Shown here piece after piece: positions 54,501-63,202 of a stretch of DNA of 64,000 bases. Where the stretch lies: the NCBI GenBank assembly GCA_001971685.1, contig CP019326.1:2418001-2482000 (forward strand), written 5' to 3'. The position numbers were made by a program, and so were the translations under genes. The notes beneath the pieces were generated by a model. The model made no database searches, was not told where the DNA came from, and was given only the letters and a program-made list of their open reading frames with translations. This DNA comes from Halomonas sp. 1513. GTDB taxonomy: Bacteria > Pseudomonadota > Gammaproteobacteria > Pseudomonadales > Halomonadaceae. Numbering within the stretch: position 1 is the stretch's first letter; each line of letters begins with the position of its first letter.

Positions 54501-56699
54501 TTACAGGCCCGCCTTGGCGGCGCGGTGGGCGTGCAGCTTCTTGTAGCTCTCGATCAGTCGCTGGTGCTTCTCCAGGCCTTCGAGCTGCATGCTGGTGGAC
54601 GTCAGGCCGTGGAAGCGCACCTCGCCCTGCACCGAGCCGACCACCGCGGCCATGGTTTCCTCGCCAAACATACGCGTGAAGTTGTGGAGGTAGTCGTTCA
54701 GCTCCAGCTCGTCGTCGAGGACGATCTCGAGCACCGCCTGCACCGCCTGGTAGAAGAGCCCGCGGGCGACGCTGTTGTCGTTGTACTGCAGGAACATCTG
54801 CACCCGCTCCAGCGCCTCCTCGTGCTCGCCCAGCGCCAGGTGAATCAGCAGCTTGAGCTCGAGGATCGTGAGCTGGCCCCACACCGTGTTCTCGTCGAAC
54901 TCGATACCGATCAGGGTGATGATATCCATGTGCTCGTCGAGCTGGGTCTCCTCGAGGCGCTCGAGCAGCGCGGCCAGCTGGTCGTCATCCAGGCGGTGGA
55001 GGTTGAGGATGTCCTCGCGGAACAGCAGCGCCATGTTGGTGTTGTCCCACACCAGGTCCTCCACCGGATAGACCTCGGAGTAGCCCGGCACCAGGATGCG
55101 GCACACCGGCGCGCCGAGGTCATCGTGCACGGCCATGTAGGCCTCCAGCCCCATCTCCTCGAGGATGCCGAACAGCGTCGCGGCTTCCTCGGCGTTGCCG
55201 TTGGCGCCGCTGCCGGAGAAGTCCCAATCAGCGAACTCGACCTCCGCCTTGCTGCTGAAGAAGCGCCAGGAGATCAGCCCCGAGGAGTCGATGAAGTGCT
55301 CGACGAAGTTGTTGGGCTCGGTCACCGCCAGCGAGTTGAAGGTCGGCGGCATGAAGTCGTTGAGGCCCTCGAAGCTGCGTCCCTGCAGCAGCTCGGTGAG
55401 GCTGCGCTCTAGCGCCACCTCGAAGCTGGGGTGGGCGCCAAACGAGGCGAACACGCCGCCGGTGCGCGGGTTCATCAGGGTCACGCACATCACCGGGTAC
55501 TGGCCGCCCAGCGAGGCGTCCTTGACCAGCACCGGGAAGCCCTGGGCCTCCAGTGCCTGGATGCCCTCGACAATTGCCGGATAGCGAGCCAGTACCTCTT
55601 CGGGCACGTCGGGCAGCACCATCTCCTGCTCGATGATCTCGCGCTTCACCGCCCGCTCGAAGATCTCCGAGAGGCACTGCACCTGGGCTTCGGCCAGGGT
55701 GTTGCCGGCGCTCATGCCGTTGCTGAGGTAGAGGTTCTCGATCAGATTCGACGGGAAGTACACCGTCTCGCCGTCGGACTGGCGCACGAACGGCAGCGAC
55801 ACGATGCCCCGCGCCGTCTTGCCGGAGTTGGTGTCGATCAGGTTGGAGCCGCGCAGCTCGCCGTCCGGGTCATAGATCGCCCGGCAGTGGTCGTCGAGGA
55901 TGCCCTCGGGCAGCTCGTCGTTGGGCCCGGGCTGGAACCACTCCTCGTTGGGGTAGTGGACGAAGGCGCTGTTGGCGATCTCCTCGCCGAAGAACTGGTC
56001 GTTGTAGAAGAAGTTGCAGCTCAGGCGCTCGATGAACTCGCCCAGCGCCGAGCACAGCGCGCTCTCCTTGGTGGCACCCTTGCCGTTGGTAAAGCACATC
56101 GGCGAGGCGGCGTCGCGGATGTGCAGCGACCACACGTGGGGCACGATATTGCGCCAGGAGGCGATCTCGATCTTCATCCCCAGGTCGGCGAGAATGCCGC
56201 TCATGTGGGCAATGGTCTGCTCCAGCGGCAGGTCCTTGCCCTCGATCCAGGTGCTGCCCTCGCCCTCCGGCGCGCCCATCAGCAGGGCCTGGGCGTCCTC
56301 GTCGATGTTCTCGACGGTCTCGATCTGGAACTCGGGGCCGGTCTGCACCACCTTCTTGACGGTGCAGCGGTCGATGGAGCGCAGGATGCCCTGGCGGTCC
56401 TTGTCGGAGATATCCTCCGGCAGTTCGACCTGGATCTTGAAGATCTGGTTGTAGCGGTTCTCCGGGTCGACGATGTTGTTCTGCGACAGGCGGATGTTCT
56501 CGGTGGGGATCCCCCGGGTGTTGCAGTACACCTTGACGAAGTACGCCGCGCACATCGCCGAGGAGGCCAGGAAGTAGTCGAACGGCCCCGGCGCCGAGCC
56601 GTCGCCCTTGTAGCGGATCGGCTGGTCGGAGATGACCGTGAAGTCGTCGAACTTGGCCTCCAGGCGGAGGTTGTCGAGATAGTTGACCTTGATTTCCAT
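54501..56699 (-). CDS. OsmC-YcaO fusion protein
   Basis: At 732 residues this combines an N-terminal OsmC-like domain (about 1-135) with a full YcaO domain. The OsmC part shows FDYFLASSAMCAAYFVKVYC with the pair of peroxidatic-type cysteines. The YcaO part (about 145-730) shows the ATP/Mg region GKGATKESALCSALGEFIERLSC and FEVALERSLTELLQGR. E. coli YcaO is 586 residues and lacks the OsmC part. YcaO of E. coli enhances RimO methylthiolation of ribosomal protein S12; other YcaO enzymes phosphorylate or cyclodehydrate amides. No precursor peptide gene lies nearby, so natural-product synthesis is unlikely. Confidence 0.92.
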   Translation of the reverse strand: MEIKVNYLDNLRLEAKFDDFTVISDQPIRYKGDGSAPGPFDYFLASSAMCAAYFVKVYCNTRGIPTENIRLSQNNIVDPENRYNQIFKIQVELPEDISDKDRQGILRSIDRCTVKKVVQTGPEFQIETVENIDEDAQALLMGAPEGEGSTWIEGKDLPLEQTIAHMSGILADLGMKIEIASWRNIVPHVWSLHIRDAASPMCFTNGKGATKESALCSALGEFIERLSCNFFYNDQFFGEEIANSAFVHYPNEEWFQPGPNDELPEGILDDHCRAIYDPDGELRGSNLIDTNSGKTARGIVSLPFVRQSDGETVYFPSNLIENLYLSNGMSAGNTLAEAQVQCLSEIFERAVKREIIEQEMVLPDVPEEVLARYPAIVEGIQALEAQGFPVLVKDASLGGQYPVMCVTLMNPRTGGVFASFGAHPSFEVALERSLTELLQGRSFEGLNDFMPPTFNSLAVTEPNNFVEHFIDSSGLISWRFFSSKAEVEFADWDFSGSGANGNAEEAATLFGILEEMGLEAYMAVHDDLGAPVCRILVPGYSEVYPVEDLVWDNTNMALLFREDILNLHRLDDDQLAALLERLEETQLDEHMDIITLIGIEFDENTVWGQLTILELKLLIHLALGEHEEALERVQMFLQYNDNSVARGLFYQAVQAVLEIVLDDELELNDYLHNFTRMFGEETMAAVVGSVQGEVRFHGLTSTSMQLEGLEKHQRLIESYKKLHAHRAAKAGL

Positions 56700-56837
56700 G
56701 GACGGGCACCGGACGTGGGGAGCTTTGGCGAAGCTAGAGCAGAAAACCTGCCATTATCCAGTTTTTCGCCGCTCCCGGCTAGGTGTTGCCGTCCCCTGGG
56801 CCGAGCGAGGAGGCGGGTTGCGCGCCACCACGTTTGC

Positions 56838-57182
56838 TTAGAGCATATCTCGCTTGAAATAGGTGCCCTTATCAAACTCACTGACATTCATGGCAATTTT
56901 AGAAACATTGGGAAACAATGCCGCCAGCCTTTCAACGATGGCCCGGGACAGCTCGGCTTTATGCTCAGCGCTACGTCCCGGCATCATGCTCGAGAACACA
57001 TGAATGAAAGGCGCGGGCTTACCACCCACCAGGCACTTATGGTAAGGATTAAGCCTGACCTTGATGTCGCCAACTTCAAACAGTCCAGATTCAGCAGCCA
57101 CTGAATGAACGTGTTCTAGCACATGATCCTCAGGATGAACGTCCAATACATCAGCTGAGCAGTCAATGACAAAATGTGGCAT
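56838..57182 (-). CDS. 5-carboxymethyl-2-hydroxymuconate isomerase-like tautomerase
   Basis: The 114-residue protein begins MPHFVIDCSADVL, as in CHMI (HpcD-type) members of the tautomerase superfamily, in which Pro2 becomes the N-terminal catalytic base after Met removal. KVRLNPYHKCLVGGKPAPFIHV and the AELSRAIVERLAALFP helix fit the fold. The start at 57182 preserves that proline and follows GGAG; a 12-residue extension would abolish catalysis. No homoprotocatechuate pathway genes are nearby, so the physiological substrate is uncertain. Confidence 0.82.
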   Translation of the reverse strand: MPHFVIDCSADVLDVHPEDHVLEHVHSVAAESGLFEVGDIKVRLNPYHKCLVGGKPAPFIHVFSSMMPGRSAEHKAELSRAIVERLAALFPNVSKIAMNVSEFDKGTYFKRDML

Positions 57183-57265
57183 AAGCACTCCAAGTATGAA
57201 ATTCATGCTATCCACCAAGAGCCCATAGTGGATATAACCAAGCCGTTATTAATTAATCAAATGAG

Positions 57266-57544
57266 TCACTTGACTCCCCATATTCTTGAAACAGCACGCT
57301 TTGAACCCAACCCTCCTAACACGATGGCAACCAGACCCACACAAAAGAAAACCACGGCCGGTATAATCGCGCCTGGCTGACCACTTGAATAGCCGACTAC
57401 CACCGAGCCAAGCGACAGAGTCAAGAACAGGGTGCCCAATATATTAAGCGCAACTCTATGAGACTTTTTATAATTCTCTGGCTCTTCGCCTGTTTCAAAG
57501 AAACTCAGAATAGGCCAGAACACCCTGGTTAGCATCTCTTTCAT
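57266..57544 (-). CDS. Small membrane protein of unknown function
   Basis: The 92-residue protein has two transmembrane helices (about 35-53 and 60-82) with a short loop, a charged N-terminal segment (FFETGEEPENYKKSHR) and a basic tail. I do not recognise the family. The start overlaps the stop of the truncated VOC frame upstream (TAATG), and a GAGGGAAAA segment lies nearby. AT content is higher than in flanking genes. Confidence 0.55.
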   Translation of the reverse strand: MKEMLTRVFWPILSFFETGEEPENYKKSHRVALNILGTLFLTLSLGSVVVGYSSGQPGAIIPAVVFFCVGLVAIVLGGLGSKRAVSRIWGVK

Positions 57545-57714
57545 TACAACATTTTCCCTCTTCGGTGAAGGCCATGGTTGCGCGTACACAGGGCCATGGT
57601 AGCTGAAAAACACATGGGAGGCCTCCGCGACAGGCCAAGGCCCTGCTCGTAGAACAGCACCGACGCCGCCAGATCCCTGACGCCGAGGGTGATCATGCTG
57701 ATTCTGGGTTGCAT
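57544..57714 (-). pseudogene. Truncated VOC/glyoxalase family gene
   Basis: A 56-codon frame from the ATG at 57714 begins QPRISMITLGVRDLAASVLF and continues YEQGLGLSRR. This is the first beta-alpha unit of a vicinal-oxygen-chelate (glyoxalase/bleomycin-resistance) protein, which normally has about 120-140 residues. Past residue 36 the similarity stops and the frame soon ends at a stop that overlaps the next start. Most of the gene has been deleted. Confidence 0.6.
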
Positions 57715-57759
57715 GGTGAGCTACCTCGTTGGCCACGGCACGACGTGCAGCGGTGTTTA

Positions 57760-58413
57760 CTATCCTGTGTCCATGAATTTCCCTTGGCAGGGAAAGCCAG
57801 GAAGGCTCAGAAAGGGATGAACCTCCCACTCCACGCGCTTCATTCGCTCCAGGTCATCCAGTGACGAAAAGCGCGGCATGCGTTCAATCGCCTTGAAGAA
57901 CTCGGGTGAAAAGAGCAAGCAGTAGCGGCCATGATCAGGCAGCTGGTGTGCTGTGAGTAACGCCTCAATCTCCGCATTCGAGAAGCCGGCCAGCACCAAC
58001 ATGGCATCGTGATCCACCATCCCGACACCTCCCGAAGCACTCGCTCGCTCGGCCGTCTGGAGGCACTGCTGCCGACCAATCTCGTGACCGGCGTAGAGCA
58101 CTGTGCTGACGGACACTACGTGGTCACACAGTTCTGGCCGGGCGGTACGTCTCGCAACGTTAGCAAAACAGCGAGACCGCAGGTACTCCGCACGCGTACC
58201 CGATGAGTTTAGCGGTGCGACCGACACGCTATCAGGGGAGATCAGGTAGCAGGGTTTCTCGGATGCAATCTGCCAGGCGAGGTCCACATACGATGACTCT
58301 TGCGGCTCAGGCGCAGGGGGAAACATCACGCGTTGGTCTGGGTCACCCAAGAAGCCGCAGCCATTGAGCAGGGCTGCGCACAACAGGTGTAGCGCGATAG
58401 CAGACCGTTTCAT
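57760..58413 (-). CDS. Putative lipoprotein, cysteine-rich
   Basis: The 217-residue protein has a lipoprotein signal: basic start MKRS, hydrophobic stretch, and lipobox LLNGC near residue 19. The residue after the lipidated cysteine is Gly rather than Asp, favouring outer-membrane sorting. The mature part contains six further cysteines spread through it (KPCYL, SRCFAN, ELCDH, QQCLQT, RYCLLF, FPCQG), which could form three disulfides in the periplasm. I do not recognise the family. The start at 58413 is the ATG; one codon earlier is TTG. Confidence 0.7.
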   Translation of the reverse strand: MKRSAIALHLLCAALLNGCGFLGDPDQRVMFPPAPEPQESSYVDLAWQIASEKPCYLISPDSVSVAPLNSSGTRAEYLRSRCFANVARRTARPELCDHVVSVSTVLYAGHEIGRQQCLQTAERASASGGVGMVDHDAMLVLAGFSNAEIEALLTAHQLPDHGRYCLLFSPEFFKAIERMPRFSSLDDLERMKRVEWEVHPFLSLPGFPCQGKFMDTG

Positions 58414-58485
58414 CAATAGCGTTTACCCGATGTTATCAGTGCCCCTCAATCGGGGCAGACCCAGGAGCGCGTCGTCAGGCTCTGC

Positions 58486-59304
58486 CTACGCACGCGTCGC
58501 AATCGTCAGCAAGTACCGATTCTCGATCACCGCCGTGCCGTCCGTCGCCCGGTTGTAGCGGCTGAATACCGCATGAAGGTCACGCTGAAAATGTTCGCGC
58601 ACCTCTTCGGTAGAGGCCGTGACTGCACGTATCGCGGGACCGAAGTAATTCAAGAATACGTCGACGGCATGCTCCACGGATCGATAGTACTGCAGGGCCT
58701 TGCGCTCCTCACTGACGATGGCGCTGGTGCCTGCGGCGAGCAGTTCATCGAGCCCCGCGCCGGTTCCCCAGCGCAACGGCGGCTGGATACCGGGAGGCGG
58801 CGGCATGTATGTCGCATTGGTGGCAAAGAAGTCTCCGCTCCAGCCGTTTGGGACCGGGGTGGCAAGGCCGATCCTGCCACCAGGGCGGCAAACTCGCAGC
58901 ATCTCCGCGGCAGCACGCTGCTGGTCCGGAGCGAACTGCACCCCGTAGACCGAGAGGAGGACGTCGAAGCTGGCATCGGCAAACGGCAGCGCCTGGGCGT
59001 CGGCTACCTGAAAGTCAGCGCTCAAGCCCTCGGCGACGGCTCGCTGCCTGGCGCGCTTGATCAGCGCCGGGACGTAATCGATGCCCACCACCTCACAATA
59101 GCGCCGAGCGGCGACCAGCGCGGCGGTGCCGCTTCCGCAGGCAATGTCCAGCACGCGCTCCCCTGCATGAGGGTCCACCGCCGCGCAGAGGGCCTCCGCC
59201 ATCACCACGTTCTGCCGGGCAATCTCGTGAAAATCGCCGGTGGCCCACACCTCTTTCTGGCGAGCGGTCACCGCTGGGTAATCAACGCTTTCCTTATGAC
59301 TCAT
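58486..59304 (-). CDS. Class I SAM-dependent methyltransferase (UbiE-like fold)
   Basis: The 272-residue enzyme has the SAM-binding motif VLDIACGSGTAAL near residue 52, the acidic loop VVGIDYVP near 72, DAQALPFADASFDVLLSVYG (motif II/III) and a motif-III-like MLRVCRPGGRIGLAT. The substrate is not readable. It follows the AAC(3)-I-like gene by 90 bp on the same strand. Because a gap separates them, co-transcription is uncertain. Confidence 0.87.
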   Translation of the reverse strand: MSHKESVDYPAVTARQKEVWATGDFHEIARQNVVMAEALCAAVDPHAGERVLDIACGSGTAALVAARRYCEVVGIDYVPALIKRARQRAVAEGLSADFQVADAQALPFADASFDVLLSVYGVQFAPDQQRAAAEMLRVCRPGGRIGLATPVPNGWSGDFFATNATYMPPPPGIQPPLRWGTGAGLDELLAAGTSAIVSEERKALQYYRSVEHAVDVFLNYFGPAIRAVTASTEEVREHFQRDLHAVFSRYNRATDGTAVIENRYLLTIATRA

Positions 59305-59394
59305 ACATTATCCCCTTATAATGCTGAGGCCATCTGAAGGCAGCGTTGGCGCCAAGCTCTCGTCTCGACGCCAGGCATGTCTAACACTCCCTGG

Positions 59395-59865
59395 CTACTC
59401 GCCTCCTTCGTCCAAGGTAATATCAAAGTGTAGAACGTCTTCCCGACTACCGAGCTTGCTGTACAGGGCAATCGCCGCCTGGTCTTCCTCGCCGGTATCG
59501 GCCTGGACGAAGACGGCGTGGGCGCCGCGCTGCACCGCGAGCTGCTTGAGCTTTTCGATCAAGGCGGTGGCGATCCCTTGTCGGCGCTGGGCTTCGGCTA
59601 CCGCCAGATCGTAGATGTAGATCTCGCTGCGCGGCTGCTCGAACTTCTTCAGCTCGTATGCTGCCAGCCCGCCGACCACCGCACCGTCCTTCAGTGCCAC
59701 CAGGGCGATAAAGCCATCACTCTCGAGCAGCTGGCGCATATAACCGGCATCAGGGGGGCTGCCGGTATAGGTCTCGGGCTGGTCGAACACGTCGCCGAAG
59801 GTCGCCAGGAGTCCGTCCATCAGCGCCAGGTCGTCGGGGGTGAGTTGGTGGATGCGATGGCCCAT
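59395..59865 (-). CDS. AAC(3)-I-like aminoglycoside N-acetyltransferase
   Basis: The 156-residue GNAT protein resembles AAC(3)-I enzymes along its length. FIALVALKDGAVVGGLAAY is followed by the KFEQPRSEIYIYDLAV strand, the acetyl-CoA loop RRQGIATALI and the C-terminal YSKLGSREDVLHFDI. AAC(3)-I enzymes acetylate gentamicin-type aminoglycosides at N3. The ATG at 59865 is preceded by GAGGGG. It follows a CDGSH-glutamate-synthase-domain gene by 14 bp and has no attC or mobile element beside it, so it looks like a resident chromosomal gene. Actual drug activity cannot be judged from sequence. Confidence 0.85.
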   Translation of the reverse strand: MGHRIHQLTPDDLALMDGLLATFGDVFDQPETYTGSPPDAGYMRQLLESDGFIALVALKDGAVVGGLAAYELKKFEQPRSEIYIYDLAVAEAQRRQGIATALIEKLKQLAVQRGAHAVFVQADTGEEDQAAIALYSKLGSREDVLHFDITLDEGGE

Positions 59866-59879
59866 GTTCACCCCTCGCC

Positions 59880-61439
59880 CTACGGCTGGCCGACGCCTGC
59901 GTAGCGCACGCCGCTGAGCAGCGCCATCTCGCGGTGCCAGGTGGCAAGGTCCTCCGGGTTGAACTGGTGGAGGGCGTCGTGGCCACAGGCGCGGGCCATT
60001 ACCTGCATCAGCTCCACGGAGGCGCCGAAGAAGGTCTTGAGGCGCTCTGCCGAGGCATCGACGTCGAGGCGTTGGCGCAGGTCTTCGCGCTGGGTGGCGA
60101 TGCCCGCCGGGCAGTTGTTGGTGTTGCAGATCCGCGCACCCACGCAGCCGATCGCCTGGATGGCGCTGTTGGAGAGCGCGACGCCGTCGGCGCCCAGCGC
60201 CATGGCCTTGACGAAATCGATCGGCACGCGCAGCCCGCCGGTAATGATCAGCGTGACCCGGCCGCTGGCCTTCTGCTCGTCGAGGTAGCGACGCGCGCGG
60301 GCCAGTGCCGGGATGGTCGGCACCGAGATATGGTCGCGGAACATCGCCGGGGCGGCCCCGGTAGCGCCACCGCGGCCGTCGAGGATGATGTAGTCGGCGC
60401 TGGCGTCCAGCGCGAACTGAATGTCGCGCTCGATATGGTTGGCGCTGAGCTTGAAGCCCACCGGCACGCCGCCGGTCACTTCGCGAACGCGGTCGGCGAA
60501 GCGCTTGAAGTCGGCCACGCTGGAAAGGTCCTCGAAGGTCGGCGGCGAAACCGACGGTTCGCCTTCGGTGATATGCCGTACCTCGGCGATCTTGGCGGTG
60601 TTCTTGTTGCCCGGCAGGTGGCCGCCGGTGCCGGTCTTGGCGCCCTGGCCACCCTTGAAGTGGAAAGCCTGGATCTTCTCCAGCAGCGCTTCGCTGTAGC
60701 CGAACTTGGCGCTGGCCAGTTCATAGAAGTAGCGCGAGTTCTCGGCCTGCTCTTCCGGCAGCATGCCGCCCTCCCCGGAACAGATGCCGGTACCGGCCAT
60801 CTCGGCGCCCTTGGCCAGGGCGACCTTGGCTTCCTGGGAGAGCGCCCCGAAGCTCATGTCGGAGACGAACAGCGGAATCTTGAGGGTCAGCGGCTTCTTG
60901 GCCTCGGGGCCGATCACCAGTTGGGTGTCCACTGCGGCGTCTTCCATCAGCGGCTTGGTGGCCATCTGCGCCACCATCAGCTGCAGGTCGTCCCAGTGCG
61001 GCAGGGTGTGGCGCGGTACGCCCATGGCGGTCATCGGGCCGTGATGGCCAACGCCCTTGGTACCCTCCTTGGCGAGCTGGTGGATGAACTCCACGGTGGG
61101 CTCTTCTTCGCTGGCCTTGGGCTCAGGCTGGCCGCTGCTACTCTTCTGCTCGGCGGCGGCGTCCTTGCTTTCGGGGCTCTCCTGGCCCACCTCATCGTCG
61201 CTGAACTTCTTGTGGGTGCCGTCGCAGAACGGGGCGTCCTGGGTGTGCTTGCACTGGCAGAGAAAGGCGTCGCCGTCCTCGTCGGCCTTGAACATCTTGG
61301 GCGTGATGCCGGTTCCCGAGTGAGAGCCGTCGCAGAACGGCTGGTCACTGGAGCGCCCGCACATGCAGAACGCGTACTCCTCACCTTTCTTCAAGTTCAC
61401 CTTGACCGGCTTGTTATCCGCGATGATCGGTTGGCTCAT
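59880..61439 (-). CDS. CDGSH iron-sulfur / FMN-binding glutamate-synthase-domain fusion
   Basis: The 519-residue protein begins with two CDGSH domains. Site 1 is CMCGRSSDQPFCDGSH (about 25-40) and site 2 is CQCKHTQDAPFCDGTH (about 61-76), each with the C-x-C-x8-C-x3-H spacing that binds a [2Fe-2S] cluster. An acidic linker follows (about 78-112), then a glutamate synthase FMN-type barrel (SDMSFGALSQEAKVALAKGAE, GGQGAKTGTGGHLPG, IILDGRGGATGAAP, IGCVGARICNTNNCPAGIATQ). There is no glutaminase domain, so it is not a full GltB. It is probably an FMN oxidoreductase fed by the clusters; the reaction is unknown. Confidence 0.88.
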   Translation of the reverse strand: MSQPIIADNKPVKVNLKKGEEYAFCMCGRSSDQPFCDGSHSGTGITPKMFKADEDGDAFLCQCKHTQDAPFCDGTHKKFSDDEVGQESPESKDAAAEQKSSSGQPEPKASEEEPTVEFIHQLAKEGTKGVGHHGPMTAMGVPRHTLPHWDDLQLMVAQMATKPLMEDAAVDTQLVIGPEAKKPLTLKIPLFVSDMSFGALSQEAKVALAKGAEMAGTGICSGEGGMLPEEQAENSRYFYELASAKFGYSEALLEKIQAFHFKGGQGAKTGTGGHLPGNKNTAKIAEVRHITEGEPSVSPPTFEDLSSVADFKRFADRVREVTGGVPVGFKLSANHIERDIQFALDASADYIILDGRGGATGAAPAMFRDHISVPTIPALARARRYLDEQKASGRVTLIITGGLRVPIDFVKAMALGADGVALSNSAIQAIGCVGARICNTNNCPAGIATQREDLRQRLDVDASAERLKTFFGASVELMQVMARACGHDALHQFNPEDLATWHREMALLSGVRYAGVGQP

Positions 61440-61670
61440 GGAGACTCCGTGTCGTGGTTATTGGCGAGTACCAGGTGTCAGGCCCGGCACGCGGTGCTAT
61501 TCGTCTACGGTCACTGCCACTTTTTATTGAGCTAGCCTAGCCAGTTTTGTTCAATCCCGCCGAGCCAACGCCTGCAATAGACATTGGCTATTATTGGCAC
61601 CTCAATTTCGTTCAATACCTGTCGCCGCCGACACGCCAGACTCCTGGCACAGTGTTCCAGGAGACGCACG

Positions 61671-62261
61671 ATGAACCTTGCCATGATCCTGCCGATGTCG
61701 GCCTTTGCCCTGGCGGCGTCCATTTCACCGGGGCCGGTAAACTTGGTGTGCTTGAGCAGCGGCACTCGATATCCCATCTCACGCGGGTTGGTCTTCGTTA
61801 CCGGCGCCACCCTGGGCTTCGTGGTCCTGTTTCTAGCCGTGGGCCTCGGGCTCTACTCACTGCTGACGATGGTGCCGGGGTTGAAGGACGCTCTACGCTG
61901 GGCCGGCGTGGCATTTTTGCTCTATCTAAGCGTGCGGCTGTTCCGCGATGATGGTCGTCTGCCGGAGGGCGATACCACGCGAGCACCGGGGTTTATGGCA
62001 GGCGCACTGATGCAGTGGCTGAACCCCAAAGCCTGGCTGGCGTCGGCCTCCGGCATCGGTGCCTACACCGGCGGCGATGTCGGCCTGCTGTGGCTGTTCG
62101 CCGCGCTCTATCTGCCCATCTGCTGGCTTTCGCTGGGTAGCTGGGTCTATGCCGGTGCCTTTCTGCGCCGTTACGTGCAGCGCCCTGGCGTCCTGGTCGC
62201 CGTCAACCGAGGGCTGGCGCTGCTGCTAGCGGTCAGCTGCGTCTATCTCTTATTCGAGTAA
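61671..62261 (+). CDS. LysE/RhtB family exporter
   Basis: The 196-residue inner-membrane protein has five to six helices. The family signature is near the N-terminus (SISPGPVNLVCLSSGTRYPISRG), and the central MQWLNPKAWLASASGIGAY motif is conserved in LysE/RhtB amino acid exporters. The start at 61671 follows AGGAG; the upstream extension has no support. It is convergent with an AraC regulator gene, whose end overlaps by 12 bp. That pairing is often seen for amino acid exporters, but no operator is visible. Confidence 0.9.
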   Translation: MNLAMILPMSAFALAASISPGPVNLVCLSSGTRYPISRGLVFVTGATLGFVVLFLAVGLGLYSLLTMVPGLKDALRWAGVAFLLYLSVRLFRDDGRLPEGDTTRAPGFMAGALMQWLNPKAWLASASGIGAYTGGDVGLLWLFAALYLPICWLSLGSWVYAGAFLRRYVQRPGVLVAVNRGLALLLAVSCVYLLFE

Positions 62262-63080
62262 CGGGCTTCGGTACTGATGGGGTGTGGCGGCCACCAGACG
62301 CTTGAAGGTGCGCTGGAAATGCGGCTGGTCGCTGAAGCCGGCATTCAGCGCCGCCTCAGCGATCGGCTTGCCCTGCTTGAGCTGACGCTGTCCTAGCTGA
62401 ATGCGGCGATTGATCAGGTAGGCATGAGGCGTGAGGCCGAAGTGCTGCTTGAAGGCACGGATCAGGTGGCCGGCGCTGTAGCCGGAGCGCTGGCAGAGGG
62501 CATCCAGCGATACTTCCTCAGCAACGTGCTCATCGAGGTAGGCAGCCAATTCGCGCAGGGTGGCCGGCGGGAGCGAGCGCGGCTGGGCCGGCTGCCCCGC
62601 CAGGTGATGCATCAGCGCCGAGAGATATTCGACCAGCTCGCTCTGCTTGTTCAGGAGGTCACGCTGCGGATCCAGCAGGCCGTCGGTCATACGCTGATAG
62701 CCGGCGTACCAGCTCGGGGCGGCGATTACGGCGGCGGAAATGTCCTGCCAGCACGGTGTATCGATCAGCCCCGCTGCATGGCGCAGCCGAGTCAGCCACT
62801 CGGCGTCCACGTAGAGCATGCGGTAGGCCCAGGACTCGCCTTCGACAGGATTGCAGGCGTGCACCCAGTCCGGATTCATCAACACCAGGTGCCCGGCGTG
62901 GATGCGATATTCGTCATCGAGGTAATGGAAGGTGCTCTCTCCGGCAGTCACCGCCCCCAACGACCACTGGGTATGGCTGTGACGGGCGTAGCCGACCTGG
63001 CGGCCATCCTCGACCACGCGCAGCTCCACGTGGGGCATACGCGGATCGCGCCAGAAATGGGGCTGGTGGGCATGTGCCAT
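62250..63080 (-). CDS. AraC family regulator with cupin sensor domain
   Basis: The 276-residue protein has an N-terminal AraC-binding cupin (HSHTQWSLGAVTAGESTFHYLD, AGHLVLMNPDWVHACNP). The C-terminal double helix-turn-helix has VSLDALCQRSGYSAGHLIRAFKQHFGLTPHAYL and the signature IAEAALNAGFSDQPHFQRTFKRLVAATPHQYR (given in outline). It may control the convergent lysE-like exporter gene. The ligand is unknown. Confidence 0.9.
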   Translation of the reverse strand: MAHAHQPHFWRDPRMPHVELRVVEDGRQVGYARHSHTQWSLGAVTAGESTFHYLDDEYRIHAGHLVLMNPDWVHACNPVEGESWAYRMLYVDAEWLTRLRHAAGLIDTPCWQDISAAVIAAPSWYAGYQRMTDGLLDPQRDLLNKQSELVEYLSALMHHLAGQPAQPRSLPPATLRELAAYLDEHVAEEVSLDALCQRSGYSAGHLIRAFKQHFGLTPHAYLINRRIQLGQRQLKQGKPIAEAALNAGFSDQPHFQRTFKRLVAATPHQYRSPLLE

Positions 63081-63202
63081 GCTCGAATCGTCTCGCTACC
63101 AAGGAAAGAAGCGCGCTTAGCCTCGATGCGATAACTCTACGACATTCGCCGCCGCCCTTCGAGGATGCTGGCGACTCGGCAGCAGTGCGCGCGGCTGCCA
63201 GG

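Noticed and set aside
54501..56699. YcaO-dependent peptide natural-product cluster
   Set aside because: No precursor peptide, dehydrogenase or exporter is adjacent; the OsmC fusion form is a stand-alone conserved protein.
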